Source: Theobroma cacao (Eukaryota; Streptophyta; Magnoliopsida; Malvales; Malvaceae). From it: a stretch of DNA of 64,000 nt. Where the stretch lies: contig NC_030859.1 in assembly GCF_000208745.1 (NCBI RefSeq), positions 3,218,848-3,282,847 on the forward strand, in the 5' to 3' direction. A model generated the notes under the pieces. That model was not told the DNA's origin, did not search any database, and saw nothing but the letters and a program-made list of their open reading frames with translations. Below, piece by piece: positions 1-11,982 of the stretch; positions within the stretch are counted from its first letter, which is position 1; every line of letters starts with the position of its first letter. The position numbers and the translations under genes are program-made.

Positions 1-1372
1 GTCCTTGTGAGCCAAAAAAAACAAAAAAACAATATGTTATGTTATGATTTGAAAATGATTTGTAATCCTTCGTATTTTGATTATTTGATAACTATTGCTT
101 ACCGGGAAAGTGCGAAAGCTGATACGAGAGACTTGCGAGGTTTCGATCGACATTCGGAGTGAAGAATGTTTGTCGAGGCTTCGCGGCGGTTGTCACGGGC
201 TCGATGGGGAGTTTCGGGTCGTGACAAACAATCCTAATCATATTTGTTCATCTTCCCATTAACACTGAGGTGGTGAATGTAATTGATAATTACTTGATTA
301 AATTGTTTGATCAGTCTTGTCTTTCCCTCTCTCCTCTCAAGCATATATATATATATATATATATATATCTCTATATATATATATATATCTCTACTATTTT
401 CTTAGCATTCTCACTCTCAAAGAGCAATCTTTTTCTCTCGAAGTGATGGATAGTTTTGGGCTGTTTGTGAAAGTAATGGGGATCCGGGAGCTCAATAAGA
501 GTCAATTATCTTGGTATGATTATAATGAAACAGCCCGCGAGAAGATGGTCTAGGGGCTAAACATGGCTTTCCATCTTCTTTTACAGGGTCATGAAGAAAC
601 TGGATTCGGAGATCGAAGGGCTATAGTATAGCAACTTGGTCTAAAGATACGTCTTGAAATCTTATCTTAGGACTGCTGGTATTTTGATTGTTCTTGTTTT
701 CCATCAAGGTTTGTTCATGCACTCAGCTTCCGCTTCCATATGAAAACAACAACAAAAAAATTGATGATTTTCCTCTCCTTATTGTATCGAAATCTCTTGG
801 AGGCCTCCCTTATGCCACCCAATGGGTGAATGGCCGGCCTTTCTCATCCTACACCTTGGTTGTCGATTCTCCCTCGTTTAAGACAGTGGATGAACTGATC
901 TTGAGATAAAATCTCACTTTCATAATGAACCGTATGGATATATACAAGAAGGATACAAAACGAGTGGGGTATATATATCTTCTACTATAACCCCAAAATT
1001 AACCAAAAATTGCTCTAATCTCTTCTATTGAACAGAGGGTAGATCCAAAATTTGAAGAGAATTAAAAAAGAAACTTATAGGTTAATGATTTGGATTCTTC
1101 TTGTATGTTTCTTTTATTGCTATTTACTTCGATATAGCAATTGAAGGAGATTGGATATTAGTACAAAGGTTTTGGCAGTCGATGTAACCAAACAAGTAGA
1201 TTTCGAAAGCTAGCTTTTGATGGTGGACATTACAAAGTAAACATTTTATTTGTTAATTCAACATCTCCTTTGACTAATTCCTTCCTAGTTTTTGCTTCCC
1301 ATATATAAAGAAGCATACATTGGACTCCAATACAACCAACCTCCACCCCCCTTTTTGTCTCTCTTCACAAAA
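1..1372. other. AT-rich 5' flank with possible LTR remnant and (TA)n tract
   Basis: No gene that I can support. Positions 95-235 are clearly more GC-rich than the rest and contain TTGTCACGGG and end in GGGTCGTGACA, a look common at the ends of plant Ty3-type LTRs; this could be a fragment, but no second LTR or tRNA-binding site is visible. A (TA)n microsatellite lies at about 341-387. Two short reading frames (about 445-553 and 688-909) lack a family signature and are not called. Confidence 0.4.
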
Positions 1373-3831
1373 ATGAAGAACTTATTGTGGATTCTTTGCT
1401 TGGCATTTCAATTCTTTATCACTTCTTGTCAAGGTGATGTAACTATTTTTAACTTTGGAATTGGATTTTTTCTTTTTTCCTTCCTTCTAGGCAATTTGGG
1501 TTAATCAAGGTAGGAACAGGGGTAAGCTCTTGAGGCAATGTGAGGGTGACATGGAAATAATATGGTTCTACTGGTAGAAACAGAGTTCTTTGCCCGATGT
1601 GCTTGTCGAGTAAAACGAAGTGCCTGCTGGTTTGGTAGAAGGTTCACTATAATCTTTATATCTTGATTTCTTGGCCGAGTTAAATTGCTACTGAGTTTTG
1701 TTAGTGTCACAGATTTGGGTTACAATGCCAGGGGTGCATGATTTCGTTTTTAACAGGGGCAAATGTGCTCTAGTGGGATCAGTCTTGTATAGTTTGACCA
1801 GAGGGAAGTCTTATTGTGCTACTGTGAAAGAGGACACCTACAAATTCCATAATTACTTTAGTTGATTTTAGAGTTTAATGGCATTTCTGAAGTATAATTG
1901 TAACATCCGATTAAATCTACAATTATATCATTCATAACAGTAGATTCGAATTTTAATTTATATAATTATTTATTTATAATTTTAACTTGATAAAAAGTTA
2001 GATTATTTTTCATTCTAAAAAATAATAAATGTACTTTAATCAATCTTGTTATTGTTTCAGTGTCAACCACAGGATGGATAAACATCGATTGTGGCAATGA
2101 CGCTTTAGTGATTGGAGACAATGGGCTTCCATGGAGTACAGACGAAGAGTTCACTAAAGCTGGCAAAAACAAACGGATTCCAGAACGGGTGCTCACCCAT
2201 ACAGAAATGGCTACCCTCCGATATTTCCCTAATCCAAGTGATCAAAATTGCTACACTTTGCCAACAGACCCTAAAGTCCCAAGATACCTTATTAGGGCAG
2301 GGTTCGTCTACGGTAATTACGATGGTCTCGATCATCCTCCAACGTTCGATCTCGAGGTTGACGGTAAAAAATGGTCGACAGTCACCACGACATCATCGAC
2401 GATAACGCCGGTGTACCAGGAGGTCATGCACGCAACTCGTGGTTCAAGTTCTGTTAACGTGTGCTTGAAGCAAACCAGGGACGGCGAGGTGCCCTTCGTT
2501 TCTTCCCTAGAGGCCGTGCCATTAGGCCCCAGTATGTTCCCACACTTGTACCCACAAATGGAGAGTGATGCTACATTTTTTCTAGTCAACAGAACCAACT
2601 TGGCTGGTGTTGAGGTCAGGTATGTCAAATTTGCTCAAATTACACATCACGTCATTGATGTAAAGATGTCACATGACATAGGTGATACTAATGGTCATTA
2701 ACCTCATGGTCCACCGACATCTCGAGGCAATTGACGTAACATTTTTAATGTGGTAAGATTAGTTAACTAAAATGAGTATATCTTAAGAAGAAAAATTTTC
2801 TCATTTAACTAATTTTGTCATGTTAGAAAACCGTGTCAACATCTATATGTGCAAAAGATGTTATCTAGTATTGGACCTTATACCAATTAAGGTTACTTAA
2901 TAAAAATGACATTTTTTTGTAAATATGAAGATATTTCTAAATACAAATCATATCATATGAATTTATTTAGACGAAATAATAGAATAAAAATCAATTTAAG
3001 TAAGATTCAACAATTCATAAACTTATTTAGTGTTTTAAGTTTTTCTATTTATTATTATTTTCTGTCATAACCATTTATAAAAAAAAATAATATTCTTAAG
3101 GGGACACCCAACATTAGAATAGATTTTATTTTAAAAATTTTGTATTTGAATTTTAAAATGAACAAAATAAAATTTATAAGATGAAAAAAAACTAATTACT
3201 TACCCAATATATATATATACACACACATGCGTTTTCATGAAAATTTTCTTCCGATTTTGTTTACAGGTACACTAGTATTTTAAATGATGAAAAGCACAAC
3301 AGAATATGGGCATCTGGACTCACCCCACCAATTTATAATCTACTCACGACCTTACCAGGTTCTAACCCCCTATTACCAAATGACCCTCCTGAGTCAGTGT
3401 TACGCACCTCGACCGCATCATTCTTCACCTCCTCTCCTATAATCATGACCGTTGATTTTCCCGCTCAATCAACCCCACAATCAGCGTATTTCGTATTCTA
3501 TTTCACTGAAATGGCGATCAGGCCTTCCCCCAGCGACACGAGGGTCGTCGATGTTTACGTTAACGGTGTGAGGAAGGCCACTGTGGCAGTTGAAGTCAAA
3601 CAATGTAAGGTGGTAACGGTGTACCCTGAAATCCTTGTGGATCCTACGGCTAATGTAACGTTGGCGGCTGCAGATTCATCCACGTTGCCACCTATAATCA
3701 GTGCGATGGAAGTTTTCACCACCGTTGATCATGTTCAAGATCATGATAAAGGTTTCACCGTCGGTGCATACGATCCTTTGATTTTAGCCTTTGTCATTTT
3801 AATTCATGTTTTTGTTGTGAGGCAATATTGA
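1373..3831 (+). CDS. malectin-like domain protein without kinase, secreted and membrane- or GPI-anchored (3 exons)
   Basis: Exons 1373-1433, 2061-2619 and 3267-3831 join in frame at GT-AG sites (AAG/GTGATG; TTTCAG; CAG/GTATG; TTACAG) and give about 394 residues. The first 20 residues (MKNLLWILCLAFQFFITSCQ) look like a signal peptide. The body resembles the plant malectin-like domain (Pfam PF12819): it opens with G-W-I-N-I-D-C-G, has YLIRAGFVYGNYDG and FDLEVDG in the first half, and R-Y-T...D-E-K-H-N-R-I-W in the second. There is no LRR, transmembrane-kinase or kinase exon before the stop. The last ~20 residues are hydrophobic (LILAFVILIHVFVV), fitting a GPI signal or a terminal membrane anchor. 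It could be a stand-alone malectin-like protein or a receptor kinase that lost its C-terminal half. The gene lies tail-to-tail, 0.6 kb from a kinase whose ectodomain is also malectin-like. Confidence 0.78.
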
Positions 3832-4442
3832 TCTGCCTAAGGTATTTTTTCTTCTTCATTTGTATTTTTATTTCTCAAATTACAAAAATGTATACTTTTT
3901 CTTTTTAATGAATAAATTCCCATTTTCATTCCATTAAATTTATTATAAATAATATTAAAAAAATTACTTACTTTTAAATAAAAAATAATAATTTCTGTCT
4001 TATACGTTGTAAGTCGAATTTTTTTTAATATTTAAACACAAGACTTTTTTTAAATTTTAACCATTGAAATATTTTATTGAAAATATTTGATTTACGAATT
4101 ATAATTTGTTCTAAAAATTTTAAGTTCCTTTTGTTCGATATTTTTTAAATTTATTTTTTATAATAAAAAACAAAAAAATAGAAATTAAAAAATAAAATAA
4201 ATAAGAAAAGAAAGACAAAAAATAGAAAGATCAATCAAAGGAAATCTTAATAGGATAACAAGTGTAGCTACCCTTACTCGAAGAGGGCAAGCCAAGCTCT
4301 AACAATCTACTAGCAAGCTGATTCTTACATGGTGGATTACAGAAATGAGAACAACCTGAAGTGGAATGCAGTTCCTTCTGTACAGTTTTATAATGTTTCA
4401 TCTTGCTCAAGATAATGAACTTGAAAGAGTTTTGGGTAAGAT
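3832..4442. other. convergent intergenic spacer
   Basis: A 0.6-kb, very AT-rich stretch between two stop codons on opposite strands. It should hold the 3' UTRs and poly(A) signals of both neighbouring genes. Nothing else is recognisable. Confidence 0.5.
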
Positions 4443-6911
4443 CTACCTCATTTCCTCTCTCACCATTTGAGCAAAGACTGTACTCATTGAAATACCAGCA
4501 AGGTCGCTTACACTACCGGTTCTGCTGAATTCTAGACCTGTTTCCAAGCGGCTGACATGGCTCGCTTGAGAAGATAGCTGACCATTGTGATTGGGTGTTT
4601 GTTCATTACCTTGGAGTTGAAGTGCAGACTCCAAGTTCCATAGGACATCTCCCATTGAAGGCCGATGAATCCCATGTTCTTGCAAGCATTTCTCAGTTAT
4701 TTCCCAATACTTCCTTAAGGAGTCTGGTTTTATTTCACCAACAAGAATAGGATCCACAACTTCTTCCAATTTCCCATTCCTGTAAGACTTTGTTGCCCAG
4801 TCCACTAGATTCACCTTCTCTCTTGGAAGGGATGGATCGATAACAGGCCTTCCGCAAAGGACTTCAAGCAAAACAACCCCAAAGGAGTACACGTCTGATT
4901 TCTCTGTTAGTTGTTGCCTTGTCAAGTACTCTGGATCAAGATACCCAAAGCTTCCTTTAACTGCTGTACTCACATGCGTCTGATCAATATCCGGACCAGT
5001 CTTTGAGAGCCCAAAATCAGCAACTTTAGCCATGAAAGTCTTATCAAGTAGTATGTTTGCAGACTTGACATCTCGGTGTATTATTGCCTTAGCAGAACCA
5101 GTATGAAGATAGTGAAGTCCTTTGGCTGATCCAATGCATATCTCAAGCCTCTGTCTCCAACTCAAGCCAGGAAGATTTGAGCCATATAAGTGATTCTTGA
5201 GTGTTCCATTCTTCATGTACTCATAAATTATGATCATCTCATTTTGATCATCACAGTAACCAATCAAAGATACTAAATGGCGGTGGCGGAACTGAGATAA
5301 CATTTCAATCTCAGTCCGGAATTCTACCAGACCTTGGTTTGATTGAGGAGCTCCCCTCTTGACAGCCACCTCTGTTTCATCTCTCAATACTCCTTTATAA
5401 ACCTTACCAAAACCACCAACGCCAATTACCAAATTCTCACTAAAATTGTCAGTTGCCTCCAGAATTGCCATAAAAGGAAAACGGTACCCTATTTTTGAGC
5501 TGGAAAATATGGCAGTCCCATTAGAGTATTTAGTTCCTGTTGTATGAACTATTTGTCCTGTATTCATGGAAAAGTGTTCCTCTGTCTCCTGAACTGGCTT
5601 TCTTCTTCTTCTGCGGAAAAGGAAGAGAACTGCAGCCAAAACAACAACAACAACAAACGACCCAACAGCCAGGCCAACCATAACCACGACTTTCATCTTG
5701 GAACTTCTTGAGGAAACAAGATCTGGAACATCAAGACTGCCCCTAGCATTGTTTATTTTCATGATCTCCAAACCATTAAGAATGACACTTGGGTAATCGA
5801 CTATAGTAGATGAACCAACACTTACATTAAGCTTATGCCTTGCACTTGCCTTTATGCAGACATCCATAAAATATGGGACACCTAAAACATTTGATGTCTT
5901 AGAACCAAGATCAAGATGACCCACTAACTGTGTATCTACGAAAATGTGGAGAAAGATGCCTTGCTGAGTAGAATTACTCACTATATCACAAAAGTGAAGC
6001 CGAACAAGATAATCAAATCCAGGGTTAACATCAAAGCTCCAAGTCAAGTTCGCCTTAAGTCGAGGATCATCATAGTTCAACCTAGTGGCGGTGCCATATA
6101 CAGATGCAGGAGCAATATCCTCAGTCACCAATCCTCCGGTAAAATTAACAGCCTTAACATTTGACACAAATGATCCTAGATTCTTATCTATCAGATATGC
6201 ATCATCTGAAACCCAAAGTCGCCATAAGGTATCATTTTGTGGAAGCACTGTTGCGTTTCCCATGTCCACTCTCGCAACTGTCTCCAATGCTTGCTCCCAC
6301 AGAGTTCTGTTATCACCTTTTGGATCAATTGTCCTTGCTTCTTTAGGAATGAGATTCTCGGGAATTGAGAAAACTTCCAAGGCATTGATGAAAGCAAATG
6401 ATTTGGCAGCAGGGTTAAAAGTAAGAACCAGCTTATTAGAAGTAATGTTCAAGCAATACTCCTTAACAACAGAACTATTCCCTAATTGAAGTTCCCTAAT
6501 AAGGGTAAAGTTTTGAGCAGAAACAGAGAATTTTGCATTGCTCATATTGTAGTTTTCGAATACAAAAGGAAAGAAATGAAGGCGAATCCAGTGCCTCCCT
6601 TGTTCTTTTATTGAAAAGTTGTAATGGGAAGGTCCACTGAAAATTCTAGCAGTTTGATACAGAGCTGCATCATAGTATAGTGAGATTGAATTTGAAACAG
6701 AATTGGCAAAAATATGTTGTGGGGTTGTAAGAGTATAAGATGAAGAACTGAAGTTATCAGCTATGAATACTCTCTGACCCTCTGATCTATTTTTGAAGGA
6801 TCCACAGTCTATCAAATAGTTATCTATAGGCTTGAATCCTACTGAAAGACAAACTAAACAAAAGATAGATGAAATCCGTACAAGCAAACCCAAATTCCCA
6901 GAATTCCCCAT
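4443..6911 (-). CDS. CVY1: CrRLK1L receptor-like kinase, CURVY1-like
   Basis: Intronless, 822 residues from the chosen start. Order: signal peptide (1-25), tandem malectin-like ectodomain (about 28-390, many N-x-S/T sites), transmembrane helix (407-432) with an RRRRRK stop-transfer, then a Ser/Thr kinase (about 494-765). Key kinase residues are present: G-V-G-G-F-G at 497-502, Lys518 in VAVKRG, HRD at 612-614 and DFG at 632-634, so it should be active. The family (FERONIA, THESEUS1, HERCULES) senses wall state and RALF peptides. The C-terminal stretch VFAQMVREEMR and the kinase sequence are closest, from memory, to Arabidopsis At2g39360/CURVY1, which affects cell shape and flowering time. The frame stays open up to 7013, but the start at 6911 directly precedes the signal peptide, and the upstream part probably lies in a leader intron. 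Confidence 0.9.
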   Translation of the reverse strand: MGNSGNLGLLVRISSIFCLVCLSVGFKPIDNYLIDCGSFKNRSEGQRVFIADNFSSSSYTLTTPQHIFANSVSNSISLYYDAALYQTARIFSGPSHYNFSIKEQGRHWIRLHFFPFVFENYNMSNAKFSVSAQNFTLIRELQLGNSSVVKEYCLNITSNKLVLTFNPAAKSFAFINALEVFSIPENLIPKEARTIDPKGDNRTLWEQALETVARVDMGNATVLPQNDTLWRLWVSDDAYLIDKNLGSFVSNVKAVNFTGGLVTEDIAPASVYGTATRLNYDDPRLKANLTWSFDVNPGFDYLVRLHFCDIVSNSTQQGIFLHIFVDTQLVGHLDLGSKTSNVLGVPYFMDVCIKASARHKLNVSVGSSTIVDYPSVILNGLEIMKINNARGSLDVPDLVSSRSSKMKVVVMVGLAVGSFVVVVVLAAVLFLFRRRRRKPVQETEEHFSMNTGQIVHTTGTKYSNGTAIFSSSKIGYRFPFMAILEATDNFSENLVIGVGGFGKVYKGVLRDETEVAVKRGAPQSNQGLVEFRTEIEMLSQFRHRHLVSLIGYCDDQNEMIIIYEYMKNGTLKNHLYGSNLPGLSWRQRLEICIGSAKGLHYLHTGSAKAIIHRDVKSANILLDKTFMAKVADFGLSKTGPDIDQTHVSTAVKGSFGYLDPEYLTRQQLTEKSDVYSFGVVLLEVLCGRPVIDPSLPREKVNLVDWATKSYRNGKLEEVVDPILVGEIKPDSLRKYWEITEKCLQEHGIHRPSMGDVLWNLESALQLQGNEQTPNHNGQLSSQASHVSRLETGLEFSRTGSVSDLAGISMSTVFAQMVREEMR

Positions 6912-6919
6912 GACAGCAA

Positions 6920-7170
6920 CTCCAATATTGAGAAGGGAGAAGAACAGACAATAAAGATTGCAATAGAAATGGCAAAAACTCGAGATTTTCCAAAGACAAG
7001 AAGCTACTAACAAGACAAGCTAACCTGAGATGAAAATGAGAAAGCTGATTGAGAAGTGAGAAGAACAGACAATAAAGATTGCAATGGACCAGTGGAAATG
7101 GCTAAAACTAGAGATGATCAAAGGACAAGAAGCTACTAAACAAAACAGGCTAACCTGAGAAAGCTGGTGG
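6920..7170 (-). repeat. tandem duplication in the 5' leader of the CURVY1-like gene
   Basis: Two imperfect direct copies of about 110-120 bp (about 6930-7042 and 7049-7168) share GAGAAGAACAGACAATAAAG and AAGAAGCTACTAA. Each copy holds CTCAG/GTTAG on the minus strand (7020-7029 and 7150-7159), a good splice-donor match. A pyrimidine-rich stretch with an AG acceptor lies near 6920, so a leader intron with two alternative donors is plausible. The splice reading is inference; the duplication is visible. Confidence 0.6.
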
Positions 7171-8654
7171 AGTGATGGCTGCAGCAACAAAGCTCAGAAC
7201 TGCTTTGTAACTTCACCAAGAGACCATTTTGGCAACAACCCAGTAAACATACCCAAAGAATTAACAAAAAGGTAACCTGGAAAAGTTCACCTGATAGTAA
7301 TCAAGAAAAGATTGAAAAGAGACTGCCGACAAAAAAAGGGAACTTCAATAAAATCCCAAATTGCAGAAAGAAACTAACAAATATGTCAAATTCATGAGCT
7401 CCACCACTTTTAGCTGTTCAAAGTGTATGTAGAAGCACGTGGGAAAGATCAAAGTGACAGAAAGTAGCAATGTGAAAACGACTACAAAAGAATTTATAAA
7501 TATTAAAATGTGTTTATCAACGTTTGGTTTTGACAAGTTCATGGAATTGAATAGACAAAACCAAAAAAACAGATGAAAAAATAAATGAAGAGATTTGGTA
7601 TTTGGACTATTAAGCTAGAGTCAAAAAGTGTTCCAATGGACCAAAAGTTATAATTGAAAGCAGAAGAGGAGGACAGCTATGATGGGCGGCTGAGTCTCAC
7701 CCTCTCTCCCGTGTGCACGTTTAAAGCTGTGTCTTACGTTTGGTGGTTTAGTTTTGTTGCGCCTCGGGTTGGTGTAAGAAGGAAAAACAGTGGTAAGAAA
7801 AAATCTAAGACTTAGGCCATGTTTGGTTGTTTTAATGTCTTTTCCTTCTTTTTTTTAATAATAAAAATAAAAAAAATCTCTGTTAATTACGTCGAAAATT
7901 TTAGTTCAAATGCTCGGCGGTTTCTTTTATGGTAAAAAATCAGTCTCGGAATTTTTAGGAAAACAAAAATAAAACAATATTTAAATTTTGAAAATTAAAA
8001 AAAAAAACCTTTTTTGTAACATTATCGGGGAAATCATTCTCGCTTTAACTATTAGGGAATCATTATTTGAGAAGGGTATTAATTTAATTTCCATAATAAT
8101 TGAGGAGAGTTTGATTATGAATTTTAGATTTAAGCATCATCATCATCATCATTGTTATTATTATTTCATTGCACAAAATTAAAGTTGAAAGAGACGAAAT
8201 ACCTAAGGCTGACTCAATTTGAGCAACTAACATAGTGCTTATCAAGAAGTAGGAAAAAACATTTAATCTAGAGGACTTAAAGATTGTGGCATTCCATATA
8301 CATAATAAATGATCAAATTTGATTTATAATAATGTTCATTTATTGAGTTATTTTGGAACAAATAAATGTTATAAACAAATTTGCTAAATGTGTTTGACCT
8401 AATTCAAATAGAGAAAGAAAAAAAAGAGGTTCAACAACTGAAAATTTATCTTAAAAAAAGGATACTTGAAAAATTATCAATTAATTTCTTAATTAGCAAA
8501 CACGCTAACAATTATTTATTTGGCTTTGTATATAATTTGCATTGCCAAGACAAAATGCAAAACAAAGAATAGAATTTATTTATTTTTTTATAATAATTAA
8601 GTTAAAGAATAGAATCTTGATTTCGAATCTGAAAAGAAAATGAAGTAAGACATA
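7171..8654. other. promoter side of the CURVY1-like gene and AT-rich spacer
   Basis: No coding sequence recognised. The first several hundred bases are presumably promoter and leader of the minus-strand kinase gene. A short CAT triplet run (His codons in one frame) is at about 8135-8152. The remainder is AT-rich and unremarkable. Confidence 0.4.
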
Positions 8655-9030
8655 ATGTTTTAAAAAAACTCTTAAATTATTAAAAAAAAATAAGTTTTTA
8701 ATGATTAATGTTTACCATTAATTACCATTAATCAAAACGCTACTTATCTTTTTATACACATTTTGTATTGACGTGGAAAATAAAAAATTTCACATGATCA
8801 TTTCATCATGTCATATTAATTTATCACGTCATCATCTATTATAACATATCATCATATCACGTCAACATTATATGATATAAAAATAAAAAATAATATTTTG
8901 AGTAACAATATATAATTACCCACTAATCATAAGGATTTATTTAGTTAAAAATAAAAATATAAAAATTTAATTAAACACAACAAACGAACAAAAACTTATT
9001 TAAATTTTTAAATAATTCAAAAAAATTAGA
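8655..9030. mobile_element. MITE-like element, family M1, copy 1 (approximate ends)
   Basis: About 375 bp with inverted-repeat-like AT-rich ends (left ...CTTAAATTATTAAAAAAAAATAAG, right rich in CTTATTTAAATTTTTAAATAATTC). The core has the recurring words ATTAATCAAAACG, CACTT/TACTTATC.TTTTATAC, TCATCATGTCATAT, CACGTCA and AACATTATATGATATAAAA. Three further copies are in this window (about 9757, 10608 and 35860). No transposase. Ends were judged by eye from the copy comparison. Confidence 0.5.
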
Positions 9031-9756
9031 TATTATGTCATATAATTGTTAATTGTATTATTTTTATAATTTTATATATAAAAAAAGAAATCAAGTTGTT
9101 AAAATAAAGGCAAACACGGCCTTGTTTACTTGTTTGTATAATTATGTTCCCTTTTTTTTATTTTTTATCCATAATTTATTGGGGACAGAAATAATTCTGC
9201 TGAGAGGATAATTTGATTTTAATGAAACATCCAAATCATGCTGTTCCATCTCTTGTCGCTGTCGGAATTATGCTAATTACGCGTTTTCTCAACCAACCAG
9301 GACTGTTGAGCAAAAGTCGGGGAACGGAACAGAAAGCATCCTCTACGGCCAGGTGCTCCAGAGCATATTATTTTCTGCCAATCAGCACACGCCACGTCTC
9401 TTCTATGCCCTTTTTTTTATTCTCTTCTTTTATGGTTTAAAACAAGTTTGTATCACTTTTTTTTTTTAATGTTTTGTTTCAATCAATCAATTAGTCGGAT
9501 GATTTGATTTAGTATCGAACTGTCAATTTTTAAAAATTTTTATTTTATTAAAGAAATGAAATAGAAAATTTTATAATAAAAAAATAATTAGAGAACATTG
9601 TAAAAAAATATACTCATGGAATAAGTAAAGATAAAAAGTATAAACATATATGAAACAAAAGCAAATAACAAAAAAAAAGAAAAGAAAAGCTTGTGGGATT
9701 GTGGAGATTGCACTTAATCAAATAGAAAAAATAAGGCATAATATGTTAAGCTTGTG
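9031..9756. other. AT-rich spacer
   Basis: A short island of more balanced composition (about 9185-9430) contains an open frame of 75 codons with no family signature. I see no supportable gene. Confidence 0.35.
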
Positions 9757-10125
9757 AGATTTATACTTTTATTGAGTTTAATTAAGTTTTTATATTTTTA
9801 TTTTAAATTAAATAAGTTTTTATGACTAATGATAGAAAATATCACTTAAAGTTGTGATGAGACAACAACATGATATATTAACATATCATGATGGATGATG
9901 ATGTGGCACAATAACATAGTTATATTGTATTCTTCACTTTCCATATCAATATCACGTGAGTATAAAATGATAAAAAGATATTTTGATTAATGACAATTAG
10001 TCAATTATTAAGTATAAGGACTTATTTGTTTTAAAATAAAAGTACAAGAGTTTGATTGAATGCAATAAAAGAATAACAATTTATTTGAATTTTCTTAAAT
10101 AGTTTAAGAGCTTTTTTAAGCTATA
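9757..10125. mobile_element. MITE-like element, family M1, copy 2 (approximate ends)
   Basis: Same family as copy 1. The left end carries ATTGAGTTTAATTAAGTTTT and the right end, inverted, AAGAGTTTGATTGAATGCAA, followed by TTTGAATTTTCTTAAATAGT. The core contains AACATATCATGATGGATGAT, CACGTGAGTATAAAATGATA and GATTAATGACAATTAGTC. Non-coding, about 370 bp. Confidence 0.5.
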
Positions 10126-10607
10126 TGTCAAAAAATAAATTTAAAGATACATTCAAGAAACAATAACAATAAATGCATAAAAATACCATTAAATATTTTT
10201 TGTAATATATGGACATAAAATATTTACAATTAATTTATTCTTCCTATAGAATTTGAAATTACAATTATGAATTGATTATGAATTAATTAAGATGAGAGTA
10301 ATTTAAAGAAAGAAATAACATTGGATTTATTGTATTTTTAGTGAATGAGGGAAGCAAGAGCTATTATGTTACAACTCATAATTCAAAATATATTTATTAA
10401 GATTCAATGATTCACTTGTATCCTAAACAATTATTAAGACTCAACGGTTCATTGTTGTCCTCCAAAGGTTATAATAACACATATTGATTAATTTATTAAA
10501 TTGTATTTTAATAGTTTAATTTAATATTTTTTATCTAGATTATGAGAGGAAAACCATCAAAATAGGCAAAATTTTTATAAAAATTTAATGAAAATAAAAG
10601 GCATAAT

Positions 10608-11690
10608 AATTTTAAAAAAATTTTAAACTATTTAAGAAAATTCAAATAAACTTTTATTTTTTTGTCACGTTTAATCAAACCCATGTATTTTACGCTTGAT
10701 TAACTACTATTAATCAAAATATCACTTGTCATTTTATACACATCTAACACAAATGTGGAAGGTAAAAATACCACATGGTTATATCATCATGTCATATTTA
10801 CATGTCACATAAGTATCCACTATGACATGTCAACTTGCTACGTCGTTATTATGTGGTATAAAATAAAAAGTAACGTTTTAACTATCATTAGTCAAACGTT
10901 ACTTGTCATTTTATATTCATGCGACGCTGACCTAGAAAGTGAAAATATCACGTGGTTGTATCATCATGTTATATCAACATGTCACGTCATCCATCTATTA
11001 TGATATATTAACTTACCATGTCAACATTATGTGACATAAAATAAGAAATGATGTTTTAATTGTCATGAGTAAAAATATCATTTGTCATTTTATACTCATA
11101 TAACACTAATGTGAAAGGTAAAAATATCATACAACTATGTCATTATGTCATATCAATATGTCACGTATGTTAACTTACCATGTCAGTATTATGTGGTATA
11201 AAATAAAAAGTGACATTTTAACTGTCATTAGTTAAACATCACTTATCATTTTATGCTCATGTGACACTAACGTGAAGGGTGAAAATATTGTACAACTATG
11301 TCATGATGTCATATCATCATCCACTATGATATATTAACTTGACATGTCAACATTATGTAGTATAAAATAAGAAATAACATTTTAACTGTCGTTAATTATA
11401 ATGTCACTTGTCATTTTATATTCATGTGACACTGATATGAAAGTTGAAATATCACGTAATTATGTCATCATATCATATCAGCATGTCATATCAACATGTC
11501 ACGTCATTATCCACCATAACATGTTAATTTGCCATATGATAATCACAATGTATAAAATGAGCAGTAACATTTTTTTATTAAAATAAAGATTTATTTGGTA
11601 TAAAATAAAAATATAAAAATTTATTGAACAAAGTTAAAAAATAAAAATTTATTTATATAATTAAATTTTTTTTAAGTATTATGTTAAAAT
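10608..11690. mobile_element. MITE-like element, family M1, copy 3, with internally amplified core
   Basis: The ends match the other copies (left TTTAAACTATTTAAGAAAAT, right AATAAAAATTTATTTATATAA), but the element is about 1.08 kb instead of about 0.37 kb. The extra length is a tandem array of five diverged core units starting near 10708, 10887, 11064, 11226 and 11390, each 160-190 bp. Each unit runs from (A)TTAGTCAAA..CACTTGTCATTTTATA through TCATCATGTCATATCA, CACGTCA and CATTATGTGGTATAAAATAA to AACATTTTAACTGTC. Confidence 0.6.
10708..11580. repeat. five-unit tandem repeat of about 175 bp
   Basis: Five head-to-tail units of 160-190 bp with visible divergence, including a unit shortened by loss of the CCACTATGACAT part. 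Units share TTGTCATTTTATA(C/T)(A/T)CAT, GTGAAA.GTAAAAATATCA, ATGTCATATCAACATGTCAC and GT(A/G)(T/A)AAAATAA. It is non-coding and entirely inside the MITE-like element, so it is not an independent satellite and not a CRISPR array. Confidence 0.7.
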
Positions 11691-11982
11691 AAAATCACTA
11701 ACAAAGTCCATAAATAGAATCCATATCTCTTGCTCTATATAATTTGTTAAACGTTAATAAAGCCCAATTTTGATCCATGTAGCAAACCATAATGGGCCAG
11801 ATCAAATGCCCCCAGCAGGTGTAGATTAACAAGTTTACTTAAACGACGTCGGTCAGATTCATAATGAGATTTCATTCATATCAGAACAACTCGCTGGAAG
11901 CGGTAGAAATTAGGATAGAACCTGAGCCCAAAGGGAGAGAGAGACACAGCCGAAAACCCCCGGAAAATCCCGAACCCTAGAA

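Noticed and set aside
445..909. Possible small gene in two frames
   Set aside because: No family signature, frames do not join at clear splice sites, and codon use is that of AT-rich spacer.
6912..7013. Longer N-terminus for the CURVY1-like kinase
   Set aside because: It adds 34 residues ahead of a good signal peptide and crosses a probable leader intron.
10708..11580. CRISPR-like repeat array
   Set aside because: Units are 160-190 bp, diverged, without short exact repeats and unique spacers, and lie inside a plant transposon.
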